Origin: Lachnospiraceae bacterium UBA7182
GTDB taxonomy: Bacteria > Bacillota > Clostridia > Lachnospirales > Lachnospiraceae
Length of the DNA stretch: 47,967 nt
Assembly (NCBI GenBank): GCA_002491115.1
Contig: DKVI01000064.1
Location: 1-47,967, forward strand
Reading direction: 5' to 3'
Part shown: in pieces, positions 33,411-40,579 of the stretch
Layout: each line of letters begins with the position of its first letter
Position numbering within the stretch: position 1 is the first letter of the stretch
Position numbers and translations under genes: made by a program
Notes under the pieces: model-generated
Database searches by the model: none
The model's input: the letters and a program-made list of their open reading frames with translations, nothing else
Told to the model about the DNA's origin: nothing

Positions 33411-34482
33411 TTTTCTTCTCCTCCATCATCTCTATAAACCGGTCAAACAGATAACCGGAATCCTTCGGACCCGGGCATGCTTCCGGATGAAACTGCACGG
33501 TAAATATATTTTTTCCCACATACTGAAGGCCTTCGTTGGTCCCGTCGTTGACATTCTCAAAAGCGGGAACCGCCACCGCCGGATTCAGGCTTTTGGTATC
33601 CACCGCGTAACCGTGGTTCTGAGCGGAAATATATACCCGCCCGGTCTTTAAATCCCGCACCGGATGGTTGCCTCCCCGGTGGCCGTATTTCAGCTTATAA
33701 GTATCCGCACCTGTAGCAAGCGCCATCAACTGGTGCCCCAGGCAAATAGCAAAAACAGGTATATCTGTCTCATATAATCTGCGGATTTCTTCGATGACTT
33801 TGACGCACGCTTTCGGGTCTCCCGGCCCGTTTGAAAGCATGATGCCGTCCGGTTTCGATGCGATGATCTCCTCTGCGGAGGTATAAGAAGGATAGACAGT
33901 GACTTCACAGCCACGATTATTTAAAGAACGGGAAATATTGCGTTTTGCTCCAAGATCCAGAAGAGCGACTTTAAAGCCTTCCCGGGAAAGCGTATATTTG
34001 TCTGTGCAGGTGACTTTGGAAACTTCGTCCCCTGTGGCATATCCTTTCAGACGCTTCTGCACTTCTTCCATATCAAACTGTTCATTTGTGGTGATCATAC
34101 CGTTCATCGTGCCGCTCTCCCTTAATATCTTCGTAAGAGCGCGGGTATCGATCCCACAGATGCCCGGAATGTCGTTTTTTTCAAGAAAATTCTGAATCGT
34201 GTCCTTCGAACGGAAATTGCTGGGAAGCCTGGATAATTCACGGACAATAAACCCGTCCACCCAGGGCTTTTCAGACTCCATATCTTCGTAGCAGATACCA
34301 TAGTTGCCGATCAGCGGCCAGGTCATCACCACTGCCTGACCCGAATAGGACGGGTCTGTCAGAACTTCCAGATAACCGGTCATGGACGTATTAAATACAA
34401 TCTCGCTGACGATTTCTCTGGTGGAACCGATGCTCTTTCCTGTAAAAACATGTCCGTCTTCCAGAATAAGAAATGCTTTCAT
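33403..34482 (-). CDS. carA: Carbamoyl phosphate synthase small subunit
   Basis: 359 residues. The N-terminal CPSase domain begins AFLILEDGHVFTGKSIG. The class I glutamine amidotransferase domain has the catalytic Cys in FAICLGHQLMALA and the His-Glu pair in QFHPEACPGP. It frees ammonia from glutamine for CarB. The ATG at 34482 is preceded only by a weak GGTG; a longer open frame upstream crosses the promoter and was rejected. No attenuator hairpin is visible in the roughly 60-base leader. Confidence 0.97.
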   Translation of the reverse strand: MKAFLILEDGHVFTGKSIGSTREIVSEIVFNTSMTGYLEVLTDPSYSGQAVVMTWPLIGNYGICYEDMESEKPWVDGFIVRELSRLPSNFRSKDTIQNFLEKNDIPGICGIDTRALTKILRESGTMNGMITTNEQFDMEEVQKRLKGYATGDEVSKVTCTDKYTLSREGFKVALLDLGAKRNISRSLNNRGCEVTVYPSYTSAEEIIASKPDGIMLSNGPGDPKACVKVIEEIRRLYETDIPVFAICLGHQLMALATGADTYKLKYGHRGGNHPVRDLKTGRVYISAQNHGYAVDTKSLNPAVAVPAFENVNDGTNEGLQYVGKNIFTVQFHPEACPGPKDSGYLFDRFIEMMEEKKNA

Positions 34483-34549
34483 TTTTTCACCATTTGTCCT
34501 TTCCTGTGTAAATGTAACCCCCTGGTTTAAAAATGCCCAAATTGTTAGT

Positions 34550-34578
34550 ATTATACACGAAAGGGAATGATTTGACAA
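34550..34578 (-). promoter_or_regulatory. Promoter of the carA-carB-coaX operon
   Basis: Minus-strand TTGTCA, 17 bases, TATAAT, with the transcription start about 60 bases ahead of carA. Confidence 0.82.
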
Positions 34579-34628
34579 GAATTAATTCTGAACTTTTTCA
34601 AACTTCCGGACAGGTTTTCCGCGCCTGC

Positions 34629-34675
34629 AAAATCAGGCGTATCTTTCATGGCTTCTGCCGAAAGATACGCCTGAT
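34629..34675 (-). terminator. Terminator after the phosphoribosyltransferase-like gene
   Basis: Arms 34632-34647 and 34660-34675 form a perfect 16-bp stem with a 12-base loop, followed on the minus strand by TTTTGC. It lies about 22 bases after the stop at 34698 and upstream of the carA promoter. Confidence 0.82.
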
Positions 34676-34697
34676 ACCTGTACATATAAAGATCTGT

Positions 34698-35339
34698 CTA
34701 GAATTTACTGTAGCCAAAACCGTTGACAATCGCGTCAATCTTCTGTTTCGCTTTACACATCGGGCATTCTTTTTCATCAAAGGATGCATAACCTGTCATA
34801 TCGTTCTCATCGAAGATACTGTTTACTTCGATCCCATAAACGTGATCTCTGAAGCTGAAGAAAGACGCAATTCCCTGTACTTTGCCTCCGTAATATTCCA
34901 CGCTGCGGATCGCCTTTTCCACTGTCACACCGGTGGTGATTGATGTAGACATAATCAGGACGTTCTTCCCGTGGATCATCATTTTGGAATTGTCGCGGAA
35001 GATCATCTGGCCGTTGATATCCTGCTCCGGTGCAGTGATGTAGATCGTCTTATGCTCGTTCATGCACTGAATGCCGCATTTGGTCAGCTCCTGCGCCAGA
35101 TAAGCGCCGATCACCATACAGCCGTTCAGGCAGATAATCGTATCTACCACCGTATTGTTCTCATACTTCCTTGCCAAGAGCTGCGCAGCTGCCTCCGCTT
35201 CATTCTGGCGGGCAAGAAGTGTAGTCAGATCCACATAATAATTGATGTGGGAGTGAGAGGTTATAAAATGGCCCGGAATAATCTTCAGAGCAATACGGCC
35301 GTCGTCCGGCGAAAAAATTTTAAACATGCGAGATTCCAT
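34698..35339 (-). CDS. Phosphoribosyltransferase-like protein (divergent PRPP site)
   Basis: 213 residues of the type I PRTase fold, closest in shape to orotate phosphoribosyltransferase. In a working enzyme the PRPP loop reads about VVDDxxTTG; here it is VLIMSTSITTGVTV (127-140), with Ser131-Thr132 where the acidic pair should be. Near the C-terminus Cys192 and Cys195 (ECPMCKAK) form a CxxC. The preserved TTGVT loop argues that it still binds phosphate, but catalysis may be lost; it could be a sensor or regulator. GGGGG precedes the ATG. It is a single-gene unit next to carAB, which fits a nucleotide-related role. Confidence 0.8.
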   Translation of the reverse strand: MESRMFKIFSPDDGRIALKIIPGHFITSHSHINYYVDLTTLLARQNEAEAAAQLLARKYENNTVVDTIICLNGCMVIGAYLAQELTKCGIQCMNEHKTIYITAPEQDINGQMIFRDNSKMMIHGKNVLIMSTSITTGVTVEKAIRSVEYYGGKVQGIASFFSFRDHVYGIEVNSIFDENDMTGYASFDEKECPMCKAKQKIDAIVNGFGYSKF

Positions 35340-35370
35340 GTATTGGTTCCCCCTTTACTGATTCATTATT

Positions 35371-35384
35371 TCAGACATGTCTGA
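35371..35384. promoter_or_regulatory. Perfect palindrome downstream of the PRTase-like promoter
   Basis: TCAGACATGTCTGA is a perfect 14-bp palindrome. It lies about 13 bases beyond the -10 box of the promoter at 35397-35425, at or just after the transcription start, where a bound repressor would block transcription. No matching second copy was seen in the window. Confidence 0.5.
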
Positions 35385-35396
35385 TTCTTTACAAAT

Positions 35397-35425
35397 ATTA
35401 TACATAATCCCACCGGATTTAGCAA
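35397..35425 (-). promoter_or_regulatory. Promoter of the PRTase-like gene
   Basis: Minus-strand TTGCTA, 17 bases, TATAAT, about 55 bases ahead of the ATG at 35339. Confidence 0.72.
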
Positions 35426-35470
35426 ACTTTTTATACATATTTTCCATAAGAAATTCAAAAATTTATTAGA

Positions 35471-35502
35471 TTGTAAACTTTATTATGTTTTAAAGTTGAC
35501 AT
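35471..35502 (+). promoter_or_regulatory. BirA (biotin repressor) operator
   Basis: TTGTAAACT, 14 bases, AGTTGACAT: two 9-bp half sites matching 7 of 9 as inverted repeats, with the 14-base spacing seen for BirA operators. The right half contains the -35 box of the bioY promoter, so biotinyl-AMP-bound BirA would block RNA polymerase. birA is not in the window. Confidence 0.78.
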
Positions 35503-35524
35503 TCTCCCTTCTTTCTGGTATTTT
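35496..35524 (+). promoter_or_regulatory. Promoter of the bioY-bioB-bioD-bioA operon
   Basis: TTGACA (35496-35501), 17 bases, TATTTT (35519-35524), overlapping the BirA operator. Confidence 0.75.
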
Positions 35525-35557
35525 GTTTCTGAAATTATCAGAATGGAGATATCTGGA

Positions 35558-36106
35558 ATGCGTCAAAAGATAACCGTCAGGGAAATGACCCTGTGTGCAT
35601 TGTTCACCGTACTGACAGCCGTCGGGGCTTTTATCAAGATTCCGGTGCCTGTGGTCCCGTTTACCCTGCAATTCTTATTTACCATGATGGCGGGGCTTTT
35701 GCTGGGCGGAAAGCTGGGCGCCCTCAGCGTGGGGCTTTATGCGCTTTTGGGACTTGCCGGACTGCCTGTCTTTGCAGAAGGCGGCGGCCTGTGGTACCTG
35801 TTAAAACCCAGCTTCGGCTATATCATCGGCTTCATAGCAGGAAGTTATGTAACCGGCAGGATCGCGCAGGGCTCCCATGTCAGTTTCGGACGGCTCCTTG
35901 GGGCAAACTTCTCAGGGCTTGCCATTGTGTATGGAATGGGAATGCTGTATTATTATGTCATCAGCAACTTTCTCATCGACGCCCCCATCGGACTGTGGCC
36001 TTTATTCCTTTACTGCTTTTTGCTGGCAGTACCCGGAGATCTGTGCCTCTGTTTTCTGGCGGCGGCGCTGGCCAGGCGGTTAAAACCAGTCATTACAACA
36101 TTTTAA
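35558..36106 (+). CDS. bioY: BioY, biotin transporter (ECF S-component)
   Basis: 182 residues with about six membrane helices. Family features are PVPVVPFTLQFLFTMMAGLLLG near the N-terminus and GGGLWYLLKPSFGYIIGF in the middle. BioY binds biotin in the membrane and works alone or with the ECF module. I chose ATG 35558 since GGAG lies 9 bases upstream; the ATG at 35543 lies before that site. It leads the biotin operon. Confidence 0.95.
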   Translation: MRQKITVREMTLCALFTVLTAVGAFIKIPVPVVPFTLQFLFTMMAGLLLGGKLGALSVGLYALLGLAGLPVFAEGGGLWYLLKPSFGYIIGFIAGSYVTGRIAQGSHVSFGRLLGANFSGLAIVYGMGMLYYYVISNFLIDAPIGLWPLFLYCFLLAVPGDLCLCFLAAALARRLKPVITTF

Positions 36107-36121
36107 AAAGGAAATCTTCTC

Positions 36122-37096
36122 ATGAAATTATTGGACGAATTAAAAGAAAAAATATTAAAAGGCGAAATGATCGGCCGGGAGGAAGCGCTCCTGCTGGCAG
36201 ACGCTCCTCTGAAAGAACTGACAGCGGCGGCAGACGAGATCCGAAGGAAAGTGGCAGGCGACGGATTTGATCTGTGTACCATCATCAACGGAAAATGCGG
36301 GCGGTGTTCGGAAGACTGCAAGTACTGCGCCCAGAGCGCCCATTATCAGGCGGCCTGCCCTGAAAGCTATCCCCTGCTTGACACAGAAAAGCTGCTTGCA
36401 GGCGCAAAGCACAACGCTTTACAGGGTGTACTGCGTTATTCCATCGTCACTTCCGGAAAGCGCCTCTCCGACGTGGAAGTAGACCAGGTATGCGCAAGTA
36501 TCCGCACCATCAAAAAAGAAACTTCCATAGAAGTCTGCGTTTCTTTTGGTCTTCTGTCAGAGGATGCCTTCCGTAAACTTAAACAGGCAGGCGTTTCCCG
36601 TGTACACTGCAATCTGGAATCTTCCAGGCGGTATTTTAAAGGAGTCTGCACCACCCATACTTATGAAGAAAAGATCGAGACTTTAAAAGCCGCCAAAAGA
36701 GCGGGCCTGTCCATCTGTTCCGGCGGTATCCTGGGGCTGGGCGAGACGATGGAAGACCGTATCGATATGGTGCTGACGGCCCGGGAACTGGGCGTGAAGT
36801 CCGTTCCCATGAATCTTTTAAATCCGATTCCGGGTACCCCCTATGAACATAACCGCCCCCTGACCAATGAAGAAGCCTGCCGCTGCGCCGCCGTCTTCCG
36901 GTTCCTGATCCCGGACGCTTCCATCAGACTTGCCGGTGGAAGAGGCCTTTTAGGCGACAAAGGGGAAGCGTGTTTTAAGAGCGGCGCCAACGCCGCCATT
37001 TCCGGCGATATGCTGACCACCGCAGGAATCACGGTGGAAACAGACCTTAAACTGATCAAAGATTCAGGATTCGAGGTGAAGCTGTACAATGGCTAA
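36122..37096 (+). CDS. bioB: Biotin synthase BioB
   Basis: 324 residues, radical SAM. The Cx3Cx2C motif holds the SAM cluster: Cys62, Cys66 and Cys69 in CSEDCKYCAQS. Cysteines for the second (2Fe-2S) cluster are in EVCVSFG and VHCNLESS, and the Arg ligand is in ASIRLAGGRG. BioB inserts sulfur into dethiobiotin. AAAGGA precedes the ATG, 15 bases after bioY. It overlaps bioD by 8 bases. Confidence 0.97.
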   Translation: MKLLDELKEKILKGEMIGREEALLLADAPLKELTAAADEIRRKVAGDGFDLCTIINGKCGRCSEDCKYCAQSAHYQAACPESYPLLDTEKLLAGAKHNALQGVLRYSIVTSGKRLSDVEVDQVCASIRTIKKETSIEVCVSFGLLSEDAFRKLKQAGVSRVHCNLESSRRYFKGVCTTHTYEEKIETLKAAKRAGLSICSGGILGLGETMEDRIDMVLTARELGVKSVPMNLLNPIPGTPYEHNRPLTNEEACRCAAVFRFLIPDASIRLAGGRGLLGDKGEACFKSGANAAISGDMLTTAGITVETDLKLIKDSGFEVKLYNG

Positions 37097-37772
37097 GGCG
37101 CTTTTTATCACCGGAACCGGCACGGATGTGGGAAAGACCTTCGTCACCGGTCTGATCGTAAAAAAACTAAAAGACAGCGGAAGAAACGCCGCCTACTATA
37201 AAGCGGCCATGAGCGGGAATGAACGCCGCCCGGACGGCAGCCTGATCCCCGGGGACGCCATGTATGTAAAAAAGATCTCCGGCATCAGCCAGCCCCCTGA
37301 TACCATGTGCCCTTACCTGTATGAAGCGGCCGTATCCCCGCACCTTGCTTCCCGCATGGAAGGCAATCCCGTACAGATGGACGTGGTAAAACAGGGATAT
37401 GAAAAAGTGTGCCGCACGTATGATTATGTCACCATGGAAGGAAGCGGCGGCATTCTCTGCCCTGTCTGCTTTGACGAAGAAAAACTCTGGCTGGAAGATA
37501 TCATCCGTGGTCTGCATCTTTCCTGCCTGCTCGTGGCCGACGCGGGCCTTGGCACAATCAACAGTGTTGTCCTGACCACAGAATATATGCGCGCCAAAAA
37601 GCTCCCTGTAAAGGGCATCCTTTTCAACCGTTTCCATCCGGGCGATCCGATGGAAGAAGATAATCTGCGCATGTGCGAATATAGAACCGGTCTCCCTGTA
37701 CTGGCCTGTATACAGGAGAATGACCCAGAACTTTCCATCGACGCAGAGCAGCTTGCGTCTTTATATGAATAA
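37089..37772 (+). CDS. bioD: Dethiobiotin synthetase BioD
   Basis: 227 residues. P-loop GTGTDVGKTFVTG at 9-21, Lys in the YYKAAMSG segment, and EGSGGILCPV near 118 are as in BioD. The enzyme closes the ureido ring of dethiobiotin using DAPA, CO2 and ATP. It sits between bioB and bioA, overlapping bioB. The stop is 14 bases before the chosen bioA start. Confidence 0.95.
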   Translation: MAKALFITGTGTDVGKTFVTGLIVKKLKDSGRNAAYYKAAMSGNERRPDGSLIPGDAMYVKKISGISQPPDTMCPYLYEAAVSPHLASRMEGNPVQMDVVKQGYEKVCRTYDYVTMEGSGGILCPVCFDEEKLWLEDIIRGLHLSCLLVADAGLGTINSVVLTTEYMRAKKLPVKGILFNRFHPGDPMEEDNLRMCEYRTGLPVLACIQENDPELSIDAEQLASLYE

Positions 37773-37785
37773 GAGGAATGATAAA

Positions 37786-38985
37786 ATGATCTGGTATCCC
37801 TATCAACAGATGAAACACATGAAAGACCCTTATAAGATCGTAGACGCCAATGGCGTCTGGCTGTACACCCCGGACAATCGGATGATAGACTCGATATCCT
37901 CCTGGTGGAGCGTAATACACGGATATAAACATCCGGTGCTGACCGATGCCATTCGGTCTCAGGCGGAACGTTTCTCCCATGTCATGCTGGGAGGACTGAC
38001 CCACGAGCCGGTGCAAAAACTCTCCGAAAAACTGGCGTCCTGGCTTCCGGGAGATCTTGACTACTGCTTTTTCTCCGACTCCGGAAGCGTGGCGGTGGAA
38101 GTCGCCCTTAAAATGGCGCTTCAATACTATGTCAACCGCGGCGATATGACACGGACAAAAATATTATCTTTAACGCATGCTTACCACGGCGATACATTCA
38201 AAACCATGGAAGTGGGCGATGATGAAGATTATCACTTTATCCTGGAGGCTTATGGAGAGAATCCGAATGTAATCCATGTACCGACAGAGATTCCTGCCCT
38301 GGAAAAAGCATTTGAACAGTTTCATGAAAAACTGAACTGCATGATCGTGGAACCCCTGCTGCAGGGCGCCGGCGGCATGCGCATGTATGACATTTCTTTT
38401 TTGAAACGGGCCAGGGAATTATGCGACCGGTATGATGTGCTGCTGATCTTTGACGAAGTGGCAACCGGAATGGGACGGACGGGCAACCGGTTTGTGGCGG
38501 ACCTGGTTCTGCCGGATATCATCGTCCTCGGGAAAGCACTGACCGGCGGCTATATCGGACACGCCGCTACGGTGGCAAACCATAAAGTCTATCACGGATT
38601 CTATGACGACGATCCCGGCAAAGCGCTCATGCACGGCCCCACTTTCATGGGGAATGCCCTGGCATGCAGCGTGGCTTTCAAATCCATTGAGCTTTTTGAA
38701 GAATATAACTATATGGAAAAGATCCGCCGGATTGAGGCCGTCACCCGCCGGGAGATGAACGGCTTTACAGATCCGCGGATCAAAGAAATCCGTATGATGG
38801 GCGGCTGTGTCTGCATCGAAGTATACGACCCTGCCGTCCTGAAAGGCTACCAGCAGTTTGCTTATGAAAGACATGTGTTCAGCCGTCCGTTCCTGCATTA
38901 TCTGTATGCGATGGTTCCTTATATCATCCAGGAAGAGGAACTTGTGCAGGTGCTTACCGCCATGAAGGCATGGTTCACCCGCTAA
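37786..38985 (+). CDS. bioA: Adenosylmethionine-8-amino-7-oxononanoate aminotransferase BioA
   Basis: 399 residues, class III aminotransferase. It makes DAPA from KAPA with SAM as amino donor. Visible are WYPYQQMKHMKDP and SWWSVIHGYKHP (substrate), FFSDSGSVAVEVALKMA (PLP phosphate), LIFDEVATGMGRTG (Asp for PLP) and VLGKALTGGYIG (Schiff-base Lys). The ATG at 37786 follows AGAGGA; an in-frame start upstream lies inside bioD. It is slightly short for BioA but complete. No bioF or pimeloyl genes follow, so KAPA must come from elsewhere. Confidence 0.95.
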   Translation: MIWYPYQQMKHMKDPYKIVDANGVWLYTPDNRMIDSISSWWSVIHGYKHPVLTDAIRSQAERFSHVMLGGLTHEPVQKLSEKLASWLPGDLDYCFFSDSGSVAVEVALKMALQYYVNRGDMTRTKILSLTHAYHGDTFKTMEVGDDEDYHFILEAYGENPNVIHVPTEIPALEKAFEQFHEKLNCMIVEPLLQGAGGMRMYDISFLKRARELCDRYDVLLIFDEVATGMGRTGNRFVADLVLPDIIVLGKALTGGYIGHAATVANHKVYHGFYDDDPGKALMHGPTFMGNALACSVAFKSIELFEEYNYMEKIRRIEAVTRREMNGFTDPRIKEIRMMGGCVCIEVYDPAVLKGYQQFAYERHVFSRPFLHYLYAMVPYIIQEEELVQVLTAMKAWFTR

Positions 38986-38987
38986 AA

Positions 38988-39040
38988 CGCCGCGGTATCC
39001 AGGCACACATTGCCCGGATACCGCGGCGCATCTTTTATCA
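38988..39040. terminator. Terminator after bioA
   Basis: Arms 38988-39000 and 39016-39028 form a perfect 13-bp GC-rich stem with a 15-base loop, followed by CATCTTTTAT on the plus strand. It closes the biotin operon and may also serve the converging gene whose stop is at 39044. Confidence 0.8.
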
Positions 39041-39043
39041 AAA

Positions 39044-39541
39044 TCAGAAATTCACCGGAAGTCTCGGGATTCCGTCTATACGAAGATACTGGCTGATACA
39101 TGCCGCTGCAAACTCATGATCCGCCATGTGATCCAGTCCGGACACGATCACGCTTCCGATCACCCCGGCGCCTGCTACGCGAATCGGGAATCCGCCGCCC
39201 CTGGCCGCATACTCCTGGCTGTTGAGTCCATGCTCTTCTAATGTCTCCTGATTCTTCTTAAGCAGCATAAAAAAGCGAAGGCTGCTCATCTCCACTGTAC
39301 GGACCAGATTCTGCTTACGGGTCATCCAAAGCTCATTCCCACAGTTTGTCCCTTTAAAGCCGTATTGAAACACCGTATACCCGCTGTTCATCCGTATACT
39401 GATGGACACGGGAAGGTGGTTTCTCGCCGCCTCTGCCACCATCAGATTACCCAGCTCCCAGGCGTCTTCATTCGTAAAATGAGAAAACTGAAGGATCTCC
39501 TCCTGCATCGCCAATATTCTGATCGATTCTTCCAACATCAT
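39044..39541 (-). CDS. HbpS/GlcG (DUF336)-like protein
   Basis: 165 residues. The pattern AWELGNLMVAEAARNHLPVSISI, then ARGGGFPIRVAGAGVIGSVIVSGL, then DHEFAAACISQYL matches the heme-degrading/HbpS-like GlcG family (also called UPF0303). Some members bind heme or cobalamin; most are uncharacterised. The ATG at 39541 has AAGGAGG 9 bases upstream. It lies downstream of the hemerythrin gene on the same strand, 66 bases apart, which would fit an oxygen- or heme-related pair. Confidence 0.85.
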   Translation of the reverse strand: MMLEESIRILAMQEEILQFSHFTNEDAWELGNLMVAEAARNHLPVSISIRMNSGYTVFQYGFKGTNCGNELWMTRKQNLVRTVEMSSLRFFMLLKKNQETLEEHGLNSQEYAARGGGFPIRVAGAGVIGSVIVSGLDHMADHEFAAACISQYLRIDGIPRLPVNF

Positions 39542-39607
39542 AATCCGCATCCTCCTTATCAAAATATAGTGCTTATCAGGTAGTATAACACTTTTTCAGG
39601 CATACGT

Positions 39608-40504
39608 CTATCCTGTTGTTTTTTGACTTTTCGCTTTCCAGCTGCGGTAGCAGAATACAAAATATCCGGATTTGGTACTAAACAGCAGACGGCACGGATA
39701 GCCCTTCATAAAATCCGTACGAAATTCGTCCCGATCCATCAGATTATCTTTCCCCAGCCGGTAGTACGTCTCTGCTTTAAAAAGCCTTCCCAGATCCCGG
39801 AAAAGTTTCCAGAAAGTCTGAAGGACAGACTCCTCCGGTATTTCTTTTTTCTTCAGTTTCAGCAGCTGCATCTGGTTGCTGCCGCGGAGAAACAGCGGCT
39901 CTTCTACCCCCAAAAGAAGCTGCAGGCCTAATCCGCCTTCAATTCCGTAATACTGACGGCAGTAATATCCTTCGCCTATATTCTGTCCTTTATAATCCGC
40001 GCTGACAAGCCTGGTGTCTATCTGGAATACATCCTGCGACGCCCGGTTCACTGCTCTGGATATGGCGGGAAGCCGGGATGACAGGTCCGAACTTCTCTGA
40101 GCCGCGGCTCTGCCCACAATCGCCTGATCCTCTCCCATGATATGCTCCGTCAGCCATCTGCTCATAACTTCCATAAAACGCAGGATGGAAGATCTGGAAT
40201 ACCCCGACATTTCCAGCTCTCTTTTAAGGGAAACCAGGGTTTTATCTCTGAAATTATCATGAATCCACTTGTGATGTGCATACCCGCCATACCTGATTGA
40301 GCGCATATACGCTTCCTCATCCGAAAAATGCGTCATAGAATACGCTTCCAGATACTTAATCCCCTCTTTATATGTATTCTGGCTGGATTTCGTATCCTCA
40401 GGAACGTCAAGCAGCCTCGTCATAATCCTGAAAAGCTTGGCATGCTCTCTGTCTACTGCTTCTACACCGATCCTGAATTTATCATCCCACTCTATCTTTT
40501 CCAT
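39608..40504 (-). CDS. Bacteriohemerythrin with C-terminal extension
   Basis: 298 residues. Residues 1-130 are a hemerythrin with all seven di-iron ligands in place: His21, His59, Glu63, His78, His82, His121 and Asp126. It should bind O2 reversibly or scavenge it. A further 170 residues follow that I do not recognise: a helical link, then a mixed region (GIEGGLGLQLLLGVEEPLFL, TFWKLFRDLGRLF, YPCRLLFSTKSGYFVFC). Usual single-domain bacteriohemerythrins are about 130-150 residues. AGGAGG precedes the ATG. The added part could signal or act on the bound state. Confidence 0.88.
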   Translation of the reverse strand: MEKIEWDDKFRIGVEAVDREHAKLFRIMTRLLDVPEDTKSSQNTYKEGIKYLEAYSMTHFSDEEAYMRSIRYGGYAHHKWIHDNFRDKTLVSLKRELEMSGYSRSSILRFMEVMSRWLTEHIMGEDQAIVGRAAAQRSSDLSSRLPAISRAVNRASQDVFQIDTRLVSADYKGQNIGEGYYCRQYYGIEGGLGLQLLLGVEEPLFLRGSNQMQLLKLKKKEIPEESVLQTFWKLFRDLGRLFKAETYYRLGKDNLMDRDEFRTDFMKGYPCRLLFSTKSGYFVFCYRSWKAKSQKTTG

Positions 40505-40579
40505 AAAAAGACCTGCCTCCTGCTTCCCGCTTATTGCTTCTTATTATATAGGTCTTTTCCTCTTTTGTCTACTTTCAGT

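Noticed and set aside
34483..34550. PyrR-type attenuator ahead of carA
   Set aside because: The leader is only about 60 bases and shows neither a terminator stem nor a PyrR-binding loop.
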